Below, one piece after another: positions 37,936-47,056 of a stretch of DNA of 64,000 nt (the first letter of the stretch is position 1; every line of letters begins with the position of its first letter). This stretch comes from Massilia sp. HP4 (lineage in GTDB: Bacteria > Pseudomonadota > Gammaproteobacteria > Burkholderiales > Burkholderiaceae_D). The DNA lies in assembly GCF_005222695.1 (NCBI RefSeq), contig NZ_STGG01000012.1, forward strand, positions 434,001 to 498,000. The letters run 5' to 3'. Under the pieces are notes generated by a model that did not search any database, was not told the origin of the DNA, and worked only from the letters and a program-made list of their open reading frames with translations. A program made the position numbers and the translations under genes.

Positions 37936-39084
37936 TCATCGGTCCGGTGCGCCCGCCAGCTCGATCGATTCGACCCGGTTGCGGCCGTGGCGCTTGGCCA
38001 CGTACAGCTGCCGGTCGGCGGCCAGGATCAGGTCGGGCAGGGTGATGCCCAGCCCGGGACGGGAGAAATCGAAGGCCGCCACGCCGAAGCTGGCGCTGGT
38101 CGGCACCGGTTCGCCGTCGACGGTCGTATTGCTGGCGGCGAAGGCGGCGCGCATGCGCGCGGCCAGCGCCACGCCGCCCGCCAGGCCGGTTTCGGGCAGG
38201 ATCAGCAAAAATTCCTCGCCGCCGTAGCGCACCACCGCATCGACGCCCTGGCGCGTCATCCCCAGCAGCAGGGCGGCGAAGCCCTGGATCACGGTATCGC
38301 CCTGGTGGTGGCCGAAGGTGTCGTTGATGTGCTTGAAATGGTCGATATCGCACAGCACGACCGACACCGGATGGCCGAAGCGCCGCGCCCGCGCCAGCTC
38401 GGCGCCGAGCAGGTGGTCGTTCAGGTAATGGCGGTTGTAGCAGCCGGTGAGCTGGTCGCGCTCGGCCAGCCGCTTCAGTTGCGTCTGGAGGCGGAATTCC
38501 TCGCGCGCCACCCGGTTGAAGCGGCGCGCCGCCAGGATGCCGAAGGTATTGATCATCGCCAGCAGCATGCCCATCGTGAGCAGGTCGGCCATCGGGCGCG
38601 GCGGCAGCATGAAGTGCACCAGCGCCAGGAACACGATCACGCCGCCGGTCGCGATGGCGGTGGCATAGGCCAGCCGGTTCGGGATATACAGGTAGATCAC
38701 GACCTGGATCACCACCATCGACAGCGCATGCCAGTGCACCTCGTTCGGGCGCGCCAGCGCGACCACCATGAAGCACAGCAGTGACAGGAATTCGGCGCTC
38801 GAGGCGGCCAGCCGCGTGCCTGCTACCGTCAGCGGACGGCGATAGGCCAGCCAGGCCCCGGTGCCGCCGATGAGCGCGACGCCCAGGCGCGCGGGGAGGG
38901 TATCACGCAGCGCGGCGTCCAGCCCAAGTGCCGCGATATCGGTCAGGAAGAACAGCTGGAAGAAGATGACGCAGAACAGCAGCGTGAAGCCGAGCAGCGA
39001 GCGTGTGCGCGGCAACTGGCTGGTCAGGAATTCGGTCTCGTCCGCGGTGCGCGCGAATTCTCCGGTCAGTGGGTGGAATTTCAT
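37936..39084 (-). CDS. Membrane-bound diguanylate cyclase (GGDEF)
   Basis: About 382 residues. Roughly six hydrophobic segments (about 30-205) precede a short coiled linker and a C-terminal GGDEF domain (about 215-372) with DIDHFKHINDTFGHHQGD and active-site RYGGEEF. It makes cyclic-di-GMP. The inhibitory I-site RxxD is off register (RQGVD), so product inhibition may be weak. No sensory domain is recognised in the membrane part. Upstream lies a promoter set in nested inverted repeats. Confidence 0.9.
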   Translation of the reverse strand: MKFHPLTGEFARTADETEFLTSQLPRTRSLLGFTLLFCVIFFQLFFLTDIAALGLDAALRDTLPARLGVALIGGTGAWLAYRRPLTVAGTRLAASSAEFLSLLCFMVVALARPNEVHWHALSMVVIQVVIYLYIPNRLAYATAIATGGVIVFLALVHFMLPPRPMADLLTMGMLLAMINTFGILAARRFNRVAREEFRLQTQLKRLAERDQLTGCYNRHYLNDHLLGAELARARRFGHPVSVVLCDIDHFKHINDTFGHHQGDTVIQGFAALLLGMTRQGVDAVVRYGGEEFLLILPETGLAGGVALAARMRAAFAASNTTVDGEPVPTSASFGVAAFDFSRPGLGITLPDLILAADRQLYVAKRHGRNRVESIELAGAPDR

Positions 39085-39183
39085 GAATGATCAGGACGGC
39101 CAATCTCGACGGTCGGCATCGCGTCCTGGGGAGGCGGAAACCGGGAGCGTGGGACACGCGCCTGGCCGCTATTGTGTCAGCTT

Positions 39184-39241
39184 TTGCTATCGAAAACTAA
39201 CGAATTATAGTAATTCGACAGTTACCTTGTCTCGATAGCAA
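39184..39241. promoter_or_regulatory. Nested inverted repeats around the diguanylate cyclase promoter
   Basis: Outer perfect arms TTGCTATCGA (39184-39193) and TCGATAGCAA (39232-39241). Inner perfect arms CGAATTA/TAATTCG (39201-39207 and 39211-39217). On the minus strand a promoter GAGACA-18 bp-TATAAT (39233-39204) lies inside them, reading toward the gene at 39084. The palindromes may be an operator or a cruciform/hairpin. Confidence 0.6.
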
Positions 39242-39263
39242 TATTCGCCTGTACATTCCCGGG

Positions 39264-40742
39264 TCAGGGCGCGAGCGGCGCCGTTGCCGCCGGCGCGCCG
39301 GAGCGCGCCACCCAATCCACCAGCGTATCGAGCACCGCGCGCCCGCGGCCATTGCCGCTTTGCTCGCTATTGATCATCGCCACGAATACGCAAGACACGC
39401 CGTTCGCGTCCGGCACATAGCCGGCCAGCGCCGTCACATTGCGCAGGCTGCCGGTCTTGAGGCGCGCGCGGCCGGCGGCGGGGCTGTCCTGCAGGCGGCG
39501 GCGCATGGTGCCGTCGACCGCGCCGATCGGGATGCTGGCCTGGAATTCCGGCGCCCACGGGCTGTGCAGGCCGGCCTGCAGCAGCCGCGCCATCTGCCGG
39601 GCGCTGATGCGTTCGATGCGCGACAGGCCCGAGCCATTGTCGATCACGAAGCCGGTGTCGTCGACCTGCCGCTCGCGCAGCCAGCCGCGCACGGCGGCGT
39701 CGGCGCGTGCGAAGGTCGATTCTTCGGCCAGCGGCAGCGCCAGGCTGCCCGCGACCGGATCGGCCTGCAGGCTGCCCAGGCTCAGGAACAGGGTGCGCGC
39801 CAGCGCATTGTCGGACGGTTTGTTGATGTCGCGGACCAGCTCGGGCAACTGGCGCGACACATGGGCCGCGAGCAGGCGCGCATCGGGCGGCGTGGCGCCG
39901 GTGATGGTGCGGCCGCTCAGCACGCCGCCGCCGTCGCTCCAGGCCTGGCGCACGAGGCGGCCGACATAATCGTCGCGATCCAGCACATTGACGCCATAGC
40001 TGCGGTTGCAGTTCTTTGGGAAGGTGCCGCGCAAGACCACCTTGATGCGGCCATCGGGCTCGCGCCGCGTCTCGGGCAGCTTCCAGCCGTTTTCCCATTG
40101 CGGGCATTCGGCATCGACCAGCATCATCTCGGACGTCACCGAGACCCGTTCCAGTTCCGGATGCATGCGCAGCTGCAGGGTTGACGCGGTCGAGCGCATG
40201 TCGAGCTGCAGCATGTTCTTGTTGACCAGCAGGGCGTCGGGAATCACGTTGTAATACGCTTCCGGCGATTCGTCGAAGGGCGGCAGGCCGACATCGATCC
40301 GCGCCGGCTGGAACAAGCCACGGTCGAGCACCAGGTCGCCCTCGATGCGCCGGATCCCGTCGTAGCGCAGCGCGCGCAGCATGTCGGCGATATGTTCGCC
40401 CGAGAGGTCGGCATCGGCGCCGCCCTTCAGGTACAGGCTTCCGCGCAGTACGCCGTCCTCGACCTGGCCCGCGGTGCGCAGTTCGGTGCGGCCGCGGAAG
40501 GCGGGCCCCAGGCGCTCCAGGCCGACCAGGGTCGTCACCAGCTTCATGGTCGATGCCGGCTGCATCGGCAGGCCGGCCCGGTGTTCCAGCACGGTGGCGT
40601 CGCCGCGCAGCACCAGCACCCCGATCTCGTCCTGCGCGATGCCGTTCTGCTGCAACGCCTGGGCCACCGCTTGCGGCAGCTGGGCGTGGGCGAACGCGAT
40701 GCTCGAAAAGAGGGCGAGGGCGAGTGCTGGACGTCGGAGCAT
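39264..40742 (-). CDS. dacB: D-alanyl-D-alanine carboxypeptidase/endopeptidase DacB (PBP4 family)
   Basis: Periplasmic penicillin-binding protein of 492 residues with a cleavable signal (about 1-20, ending AHA). Active-site motifs are STMK (64-67), SDN in INKPSDNALA, and KTGS in ARLKTGSLRNVTALAGY. The large insertion between the first two motifs is typical of PBP4. It removes terminal D-Ala and cuts 4-3 crosslinks. It lies 9 bp downstream of the spmAB fusion gene on the same strand. Confidence 0.93.
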   Translation of the reverse strand: MLRRPALALALFSSIAFAHAQLPQAVAQALQQNGIAQDEIGVLVLRGDATVLEHRAGLPMQPASTMKLVTTLVGLERLGPAFRGRTELRTAGQVEDGVLRGSLYLKGGADADLSGEHIADMLRALRYDGIRRIEGDLVLDRGLFQPARIDVGLPPFDESPEAYYNVIPDALLVNKNMLQLDMRSTASTLQLRMHPELERVSVTSEMMLVDAECPQWENGWKLPETRREPDGRIKVVLRGTFPKNCNRSYGVNVLDRDDYVGRLVRQAWSDGGGVLSGRTITGATPPDARLLAAHVSRQLPELVRDINKPSDNALARTLFLSLGSLQADPVAGSLALPLAEESTFARADAAVRGWLRERQVDDTGFVIDNGSGLSRIERISARQMARLLQAGLHSPWAPEFQASIPIGAVDGTMRRRLQDSPAAGRARLKTGSLRNVTALAGYVPDANGVSCVFVAMINSEQSGNGRGRAVLDTLVDWVARSGAPAATAPLAP

Positions 40743-40751
40743 GCTGTTCCT

Positions 40752-41990
40752 TTAACCGAAGAAGAGATAGGCGACGAAGATGGCCGCGACGATGCCGATC
40801 AGGTCGGCCAGCAGGCCATAGCTGACCGCATAGCGGGTCTTGCGGATGCCGACCGACCCGAAATACAGGGCGATGATGTAGAAGGTGGTGTCCGATGCGC
40901 CTTGCAGCACGCTCGCCAGGCGGCCGACGAAGGAATCGACGCCATAGGTGTTGATCGCATCGATCATCATGGCGCGCGCGCCGCTGCCCGAGAGCGACTT
41001 CATGAGCGCGGTCGGCAGCGCGCCGACGAAATCGGTCTGCAGGCCGAGGGCGCCGAATACCCAGGCGAAGCCACTCACGATCAAGCCGAGGATGCCCGAA
41101 TTGCGCACCACGCTGATGGCGACGATCATGCCGACCAGGTAGGGGATGATCTTGATCGCGGTCTCCACGCCGCCCTTGGCCCCTTCGATGAAGGCGTCGA
41201 ACACGTTGACCTTCTTGACCAGGGCCCCGGTCATGAAGGCGGCGATCACCGAGAACAGCACCATGTTGGCGACCACGGTCGACACCAGCTGGATCTGCTC
41301 CTTGTCCAGGAAATACGTGAAGCTGAACACCATCGAGGCGATCAGCGCGGCGGTGCCGCCGATCCAGGCGAACACCACCGGGTCGAGCATATTGATGCGC
41401 TGGCGGATGCCCACCGCGATGATGCTGAAGATGGTGGCGGTATAGGTCGCGATCAGGGTCGGGATGAAGATATCGGCCGGATTGGCGGCGCCCAGCACCG
41501 CGCGCTGGGCCATGACGGCCAGCGGGATGATGGTCAGGCCCGAGGTCTGGATCACCAGGAACATCAGCTGGGCGTCGCTGGCCTCGTCCTTCTTCGGATT
41601 GATCGACTGCAGGCTCTCCATCGCCTTCAGGCCGAACGGGGTGGCTGCGTTGTCCAGGCCCAGCATATTGGCCGAGAAGTTCATCACCATATGGCCGTTG
41701 GCCGGGTGATCCTTCGGCACGCCGGGGAAGATGCGCGAGAAGAAGGGCGCGATCACGCGCGCGAACAGATTGATGGCGCCGGCCTTTTCGCCGACATTCA
41801 TGATCCCGAGCCAGAAGGTCATCACGCCGGCCAGCGGCAGGGCGATGTCCATCACGGCCATCTTGGCCGAGTCGAAAGTGCCGTCGATGATGCGCTTGAA
41901 AATCTCGGTATCGCCGAGGAACAGCCACTGGAACAGCGCTGCGAGGAAGCCGACAAGGAAGAAGCCTGTCCAGATGTAATTGAGTGCCAT
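40752..41990 (-). CDS. Fused SpmA-SpmB spore-maturation-like membrane protein
   Basis: Membrane protein of 412 residues with about ten hydrophobic segments. The first half (about 1-205) matches SpmA (LPLAGVMTFWLGIMNVGEKAG, NFSANMLGLDNAATPFGLKAMESLQ). The second half (about 225-412) matches SpmB (AAFMTGALVKKVNVFDAFIEGAKGG, SGSGARAMMIDAINTYG). Both are nucleoside-recognition/Gate domains, so this is a natural fusion. In Bacillus subtilis spmA and spmB follow a dacB gene encoding a different D,D-carboxypeptidase. Here the fusion precedes a PBP4-type dacB. The organism is not a spore former by its other genes. Function is unknown. Confidence 0.85.
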   Translation of the reverse strand: MALNYIWTGFFLVGFLAALFQWLFLGDTEIFKRIIDGTFDSAKMAVMDIALPLAGVMTFWLGIMNVGEKAGAINLFARVIAPFFSRIFPGVPKDHPANGHMVMNFSANMLGLDNAATPFGLKAMESLQSINPKKDEASDAQLMFLVIQTSGLTIIPLAVMAQRAVLGAANPADIFIPTLIATYTATIFSIIAVGIRQRINMLDPVVFAWIGGTAALIASMVFSFTYFLDKEQIQLVSTVVANMVLFSVIAAFMTGALVKKVNVFDAFIEGAKGGVETAIKIIPYLVGMIVAISVVRNSGILGLIVSGFAWVFGALGLQTDFVGALPTALMKSLSGSGARAMMIDAINTYGVDSFVGRLASVLQGASDTTFYIIALYFGSVGIRKTRYAVSYGLLADLIGIVAAIFVAYLFFG

Positions 41991-42154
41991 GTAGTAGGTC
42001 GCTGCTGGGTATCGCACGATTGTGCAGCGGTAAATGGCTAAGGGCAAGCAAGGTGGATGAAAGAATGCAGCCGCACCATGTTTAAAAGTTATGAGCGTTG
42101 CTTGCGGATGGCTGCACGGCCTATGATACGCAACGCCCAACAGGACCTGCCGTC

Positions 42155-43906
42155 ATGACATTCCGCTACGCCGCCGCCCTCGTATTCACCCTGTCCTGCC
42201 TCGGTGCGCAGGCGGCCCAGGAACAGGCGCAGCCGCAGCCGGTACTGCAGCCGAAGCAGAAAGTGCTGCGCATGTTCCTGTCCACCAGCGAAACCGGGCT
42301 CGACCCTGCGGTGGCGTCCGACAACGCCACCCTGTCGCTGCTGGAAAACCTGTTCGATCCGCTGCTGCGCTACGACTACCTGGCGCGCCCGGCCAGGCTG
42401 CGCCCGAACACGGCGACCGCGATGCCCGAAGTCAGCGCCGACGGCCTGACCTATACCTTCCGCATCCGCCCGGGCATCCATTTCACGCCCGACCCGGCCT
42501 TCAAGGGCGTGAAACGCGAAGTGACCGCCGCCGATTATGTGTACAGCCTCGAGCGTCTGCGCGACCCGTCGCTCAGGTCGCCCTGGTCGTATATGGTCGA
42601 AGGCAAGCGGGCCGAGGCCGTCGACCGCTATACGCTGCGCATCCGCCTGGCCGCGCCCGACAACAACTTCCTGTTCTATCTCGCGACCCCGGCCACCGGC
42701 GTGGTGGCGCGCGAAGTGATCGAGGCCTATCCGGGCCAGGCCGGCAACCATCCGGTGGGCACGGGACCGTTCATGATTGGCGAATGGAAGCGCAGCGACC
42801 GCATCGTCCTGCTGGCCAACCCGTATTCGACGGCGGTGTTCACCGCCACGCCGGGCGACAACCCCGAAGACCGGGCCATCGCCGCCGCCCTGGACGGAAA
42901 ACGCCTGCCGCGGGTGGCCCGGATCGACGTCAAGATCGCCGAGGAATTCCAGGGCCGCATGCTGGGCTTCCTGAACGGCGAATACGATTACCTCGAGCAG
43001 ATTCCCGAATCGATGACCGAGATGGTGGTGCACGACGGCGCCCTGAAGCCCGGGCTGGCGGCGCGCGGCATCGTGTTGTCGCGCTTCCCCGTGCTGCAGA
43101 CCTACTATATGTGGATGAACATGAACGACCCGGTGGTCGGCGGCTACGGCAAGGGCGCGGTGGCGCTGCGGCGCGCGATCTCGCTGTCGTACAACAGCGC
43201 CGAGGACATCGCACTGCTCAAGAAGGGTTTCGCGATCAAGGCCGAATCGCCGCTGCCGCCCAATGTGCTCGGCTACGACCCCAATTACCGCAGCCCCGTG
43301 CCCTACGACCCGGCCCTGGCCAATGCGCTGCTGGACCGCCATGGCTACGGCGGACGCGATCCCGACGGATTTCGGCGCGCGCCCGGCGGCAAGCCGCTGA
43401 CCCTGACCATGCATAGCGAAGCCACCGTCGGCGGCCGCCTGCGCGACGAGCTGTGGCGAAAATGCCTGAACGCGATCGGCCTGCGCGTGGTGTTCAAGTC
43501 GGACAAGAAGACCGAGATCATCAAGGCCTCGCGCCTGGGCACGGTCCAGATGTTCGAGAGTAACTGGATCGCCGACTTCCCCGACGGCGACAATTTCTAC
43601 CAGCTGCTGTACGGCCCCAACGCGGGCCGTGCCAACTATGCCCGCTTCAACCTGCCCGAGTACAACGTGCGCTACGAAAGGGCGCGCATGCTCAGCGATG
43701 GTGCACAGCGCAATAAGCTGTATTTCGAGATGAACCAGCTGATCCACGCCTATAACCCATGGGTCCCATTGACCCATGTGCTGTCTGGCGACCTGCGTCA
43801 TCCGTGGCTGAAAAACTACAAACGACATCCGGTCGAATTCACGACCTGGCGTTACCTCGATGTCGATGTTGCGCAAAGAGCACGTGGTGCCAGAGGCAAG
43901 CGTTAG
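42155..43906 (+). CDS. Family 5 peptide-binding protein (ABC transporter SBP), orphan
   Basis: Periplasmic solute-binding protein of 583 residues with signal MTFRYAAALVFTLSCLGAQA. It has the SBP_bac_5 pattern: TGLDPAVASDNATLSLLENLFDPLLRYD, LTYTFRIRPGIHFTPDPAFKG, HPVGTGPFMIGEWKR, and YNSAEDIALLKKG. Family members bind peptides, including murein tripeptide (MppA). No permease or ATPase genes are adjacent, so it must work with a transporter encoded elsewhere. ATG 42155 starts at the signal peptide. A murein-peptide ligand is only suggested by neighbours. Confidence 0.82.
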   Translation: MTFRYAAALVFTLSCLGAQAAQEQAQPQPVLQPKQKVLRMFLSTSETGLDPAVASDNATLSLLENLFDPLLRYDYLARPARLRPNTATAMPEVSADGLTYTFRIRPGIHFTPDPAFKGVKREVTAADYVYSLERLRDPSLRSPWSYMVEGKRAEAVDRYTLRIRLAAPDNNFLFYLATPATGVVAREVIEAYPGQAGNHPVGTGPFMIGEWKRSDRIVLLANPYSTAVFTATPGDNPEDRAIAAALDGKRLPRVARIDVKIAEEFQGRMLGFLNGEYDYLEQIPESMTEMVVHDGALKPGLAARGIVLSRFPVLQTYYMWMNMNDPVVGGYGKGAVALRRAISLSYNSAEDIALLKKGFAIKAESPLPPNVLGYDPNYRSPVPYDPALANALLDRHGYGGRDPDGFRRAPGGKPLTLTMHSEATVGGRLRDELWRKCLNAIGLRVVFKSDKKTEIIKASRLGTVQMFESNWIADFPDGDNFYQLLYGPNAGRANYARFNLPEYNVRYERARMLSDGAQRNKLYFEMNQLIHAYNPWVPLTHVLSGDLRHPWLKNYKRHPVEFTTWRYLDVDVAQRARGARGKR

Positions 43907-44123
43907 ATTTCGTTAGTTTTTCCTAAATAAAATATTCCCGCTGGTTATACTGCCCTCTGGATAATTCATTGGCACCTGCGAAATTTGTGGGCGTACTCTG
44001 AAATCAGAACATAACGTAATGCTAAGAGCGAACTAGCCATTACGAAGAGAGCAGGCCAGGCGTGCACCTTGCAGTGCACCAATCTGGCCCAAGACCGCCA
44101 AGGGAAACGTTAGGAGAAACACG
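43907..44123. other. Leader region of the TonB receptor gene
   Basis: 217 bp with no gene. It is AT-richer than its surroundings at 43915-44000. A TATACT (43946-43951) could be a -10, but no convincing -35 is present. The AGGAG site at 44112-44116 belongs to the receptor gene. I see no riboswitch pattern. Confidence 0.4.
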
Positions 44124-46973
44124 GTGAAATTGAAAAAACTGGCACAGTTGATGGCCCTCATGGGCGTGGCCGCCCCGATCGTGGCGCAAGCCCAGGCACA
44201 AAGCGAGGCGCCGATGCAGCGGGTGGAAATCACCGGCTCGAGCATCAAGCGCATCGCCAAGGAAGGTGCGCTGCCGGTTGAAATCATTTCGCGCAAACAG
44301 CTCGAAGACCAGGGCATCGTGACGGCCGAGCAGCTGATCGCCACCCTGAACGTGAACGGCAACGGCTCCGACAACCTGGCGTCGAACGCCGACGTGACGT
44401 CCGGCGCCCAGCGCGGCAACAACGGCGCCTCGAGCGCCAACCTGCGCGGCCAGGGTTCCGATTCGACCCTGGTCCTGCTCAACGGCCGCCGCGTCGCGAC
44501 CCACGGCATGAAAGGTTCCGCGGTGGACCTGAACTCGATCCCGATGGCGGCGGTCGAGCGCGTCGAAGTGCTCAAGGACGGCGCCTCGGCCGTCTACGGC
44601 ACCGACGCGATCGGCGGCGTGATCAACTTTATCCTGCGCAAGAACTACAAGGGCCTGGAAGCCCAGGCCTTCACCGACGTGACCGAAGCGGGCGGCGGCG
44701 AGATCGGCCGCGCGACCCTTACCGGCGGCTGGGGCGACCTCGATACCCAGGGCTGGAACGTGCTGGTGACGGCCGCCCACAGCGAGAACAAGGCGCTGCG
44801 CGGCGACCAGCGCGATTTCGTGAACACCTTCCAGCCGAACCGCGGCGTGTCGGTCGATACGCGCGGCACCCCAAGCGGCAATATTTTCGCGACGACGCTG
44901 GGTCCGTCCCTGCTGTCGCCAACCGGCACCGGCCCGACCCTGCCGGGCGGAAACGTGGCCTTCAACGGCATCAGCCTGCTCGACCTGCCGGGCGGCCCCG
45001 GCTGCGACAGCATCGACGGCATGGGCGCCTACGACGAGAAGCTGTGGGATTCGCCCGGCTCGGCCTATGGCTGCGCCTGGGATACCGGCCGCGCCGCGGT
45101 GCTGCAGCAGCCGGTCAAGAATTCCAATGCGCTGGCACGCGCGACCTTCCGCCTGGGCGAGCATGAATTCTTTGCCGAAGGCGTGGGCTCGCGCGTCGAA
45201 GTGGCCAAGCGCTTCTCGCCGAACCAGATTTCGCCGTCGGCCTCGACCTTCGGCCCCAGCTCCTTCTATCCAAGCACCGGCGCCGCCTACAACGATGTGT
45301 ATAACGCGCTGGTCAAGGTGTTCCCGGGCATTTCGGCCAACTACGGCCTGCCGATCGCCTACCGCTGGCGCTGCATGGAGTGCGGCAACCGCGAGATCGA
45401 GACCGAGACCAAGGCCGGCCGCGTGCTGGTCGGGGCCGACGGTCCGTTGAACCTGTTCGGCAAGCGCTACGACTATCGTGTGGGCCTGTCGCGCGCCTTC
45501 AGCGAATCGGATTCGACGCTGGGCACCGGCTACAACTACACCAGGGCGCTGGCCGACGTGCTCGGTTCGGGCATCGTGAATCCCTTCCTGCTGCCGGGCC
45601 AGACCCAGAGCCAGGAAGCGATCGATGCGATCCGCGCCACGTCGGCCGCCGGTGTGGTGATGTATGGCGGCAAGGTGACCATGACCCAGTTCGACGCCGC
45701 GATCTCGGGCGAACTGTTCAACCTGCCGGCCGGCCCCGTGCTGGCCGCACTCGGCACCGACCTGCGCCGCGAGGAATACAAGTTCAACGGCGACCGCCGC
45801 GCCGCCAATGAACGTCCGGCGATCCTGAACGCGCCGTTCGACGACGTCAATGCGCTGGACCAGGTCAAGCGCGACATCAAGGCGATCTACGCCGAGGTGC
45901 TGGTGCCGGTGACCCAGGCGCTGGAACTGACCTTCGCCATCCGTCGCGATGACTACACGGGCTTTGGCGCGACCACCAATCCGAAGGTCTCGTTCCGTTA
46001 CCAGCCGATCCCGCAACTGATGTTCCGCGGTTCGTACAATGAGGGCTTCCGCGCGCCGTCGTTCAACCAGCTGTTCAATGGCCTGACCGAGTCGCCGTAC
46101 GCCGGCAAGGACCTGGCCGATCCGGCCACCTGCCCGAGCGGCCGCGTCGACAGCACGATCGCCGGCTGCCAGGCTGTCAACCCGGTCACTGTCACCGGCG
46201 GCAAGGATACGCTGGGACCTGAAACGGCCAAGCAGGCCAGCCTGGGCGTGGTGTTCGAGCCGACCAGCTACTTCTCGGCCAACGCCGACCTGTGGGAGAT
46301 TCGCAAGGAAAACACGATCGATTCGTTCAACGTGGCGACCATGGTGGAGAACTACAACCTGTTCCAGGAGCAGTTCATCCGCGACCAGGCCGGCAACCTG
46401 GTGGTGATCGACCAGCGCTGGCTCAATGCCGGCGAGCGCATCACGCGCGGCGTCGAAGTCGGCGCCCGCCTGAACGGCAAGTTCAGCACCGGTTCGGTCT
46501 GGAGCCTGGGCATCGACGGTTCGCGCCTGCTCGAGAAGAAATCGCGCGCCACCCGCAACGCCGAATTCGGCGAGAGCGAAGTGGGCCGCTTCCTGTTCAC
46601 CGGCGACCTGGGCCTGAAGTGGAAGCACAGCGCCTATGCGACCTACAAGTACGGCAACTGGAGCGGCATGCTGCAGAACATCTATCGTTCGGGCTACGAC
46701 GACCAGGTGCTGCCGGGCGTGGCCAGCGGCCGTGTGACGCCGTCGAACTACCAGCGCAAGGTCGACGACTACTCGATCTTCAACCTGTCGGTGAACTATA
46801 CGGGCTTCCAGAACCTGACCCTGACCGCGGGTGTCAAGAACCTGCTCGACGAAGATCCGCCGTTCGCGATCACCTACGACAGCAATACCGGCGCCGGCAG
46901 CAGCTGGGAACCGCGGGTTGCCGATCCGCGTGGCCGCTCGTTCACCCTGATGGCCAACTACAAGTTCTTCTGA
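44124..46973 (+). CDS. TonB-dependent outer-membrane receptor
   Basis: Receptor of 949 residues with a signal peptide (about 1-22), a plug domain (about 35-165: VEITGSSIKRIAKEGALPVEIISRKQLED, DGASAVYGTDAIGGVINFILRK) and a barrel ending FTLMANYKFF with C-terminal Phe. There is no N-terminal STN domain, so it is not a FecA-type signalling receptor. It belongs to the large-receptor class that in related genera imports oligosaccharides, peptides or vitamins. GTG 44124 is used because AGGAG lies 7 nt upstream. A strong terminator follows. Substrate is unknown. Confidence 0.9.
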   Translation: MKLKKLAQLMALMGVAAPIVAQAQAQSEAPMQRVEITGSSIKRIAKEGALPVEIISRKQLEDQGIVTAEQLIATLNVNGNGSDNLASNADVTSGAQRGNNGASSANLRGQGSDSTLVLLNGRRVATHGMKGSAVDLNSIPMAAVERVEVLKDGASAVYGTDAIGGVINFILRKNYKGLEAQAFTDVTEAGGGEIGRATLTGGWGDLDTQGWNVLVTAAHSENKALRGDQRDFVNTFQPNRGVSVDTRGTPSGNIFATTLGPSLLSPTGTGPTLPGGNVAFNGISLLDLPGGPGCDSIDGMGAYDEKLWDSPGSAYGCAWDTGRAAVLQQPVKNSNALARATFRLGEHEFFAEGVGSRVEVAKRFSPNQISPSASTFGPSSFYPSTGAAYNDVYNALVKVFPGISANYGLPIAYRWRCMECGNREIETETKAGRVLVGADGPLNLFGKRYDYRVGLSRAFSESDSTLGTGYNYTRALADVLGSGIVNPFLLPGQTQSQEAIDAIRATSAAGVVMYGGKVTMTQFDAAISGELFNLPAGPVLAALGTDLRREEYKFNGDRRAANERPAILNAPFDDVNALDQVKRDIKAIYAEVLVPVTQALELTFAIRRDDYTGFGATTNPKVSFRYQPIPQLMFRGSYNEGFRAPSFNQLFNGLTESPYAGKDLADPATCPSGRVDSTIAGCQAVNPVTVTGGKDTLGPETAKQASLGVVFEPTSYFSANADLWEIRKENTIDSFNVATMVENYNLFQEQFIRDQAGNLVVIDQRWLNAGERITRGVEVGARLNGKFSTGSVWSLGIDGSRLLEKKSRATRNAEFGESEVGRFLFTGDLGLKWKHSAYATYKYGNWSGMLQNIYRSGYDDQVLPGVASGRVTPSNYQRKVDDYSIFNLSVNYTGFQNLTLTAGVKNLLDEDPPFAITYDSNTGAGSSWEPRVADPRGRSFTLMANYKFF

Positions 46974-46988
46974 TTGCTCTACACTGAG

Positions 46989-47039
46989 GGCCCGCGCCGC
47001 GGCAGGTTTCGACCTCCCGGTGCGGGCCGTTTTTCTTTT
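46989..47039 (+). terminator. Terminator of the TonB receptor gene
   Basis: 11-bp stem GGCCCGCGCCG/CGGTGCGGGCC with one G.T pair (46989-46999 and 47018-47028), an inner AGGT/ACCT stem, then GTTTTTCTTTT. Confidence 0.85.
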
Positions 47040-47056
47040 GGAGCGCCACCGCACGC

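Noticed and set aside
39367..42051. 894-codon minus-strand frame covering dacB and spmAB in another phase
   Set aside because: Arg/Ala/Gly-rich out-of-phase reading. dacB and the Spm fusion explain the region.
42089..43876. 595-codon minus-strand frame opposite the peptide-binding protein
   Set aside because: Antisense frame without motifs. The plus-strand gene has a signal peptide and family blocks.
43946..43951. TATACT as promoter -10 of the TonB receptor gene
   Set aside because: No acceptable -35 at 16-18 bp, so it is only noted in the leader description.
44040..47054. 1004-codon open frame on the minus strand opposite the TonB receptor
   Set aside because: Antisense frame. The receptor has signal, plug and C-terminal Phe, and the antisense product has no domain.
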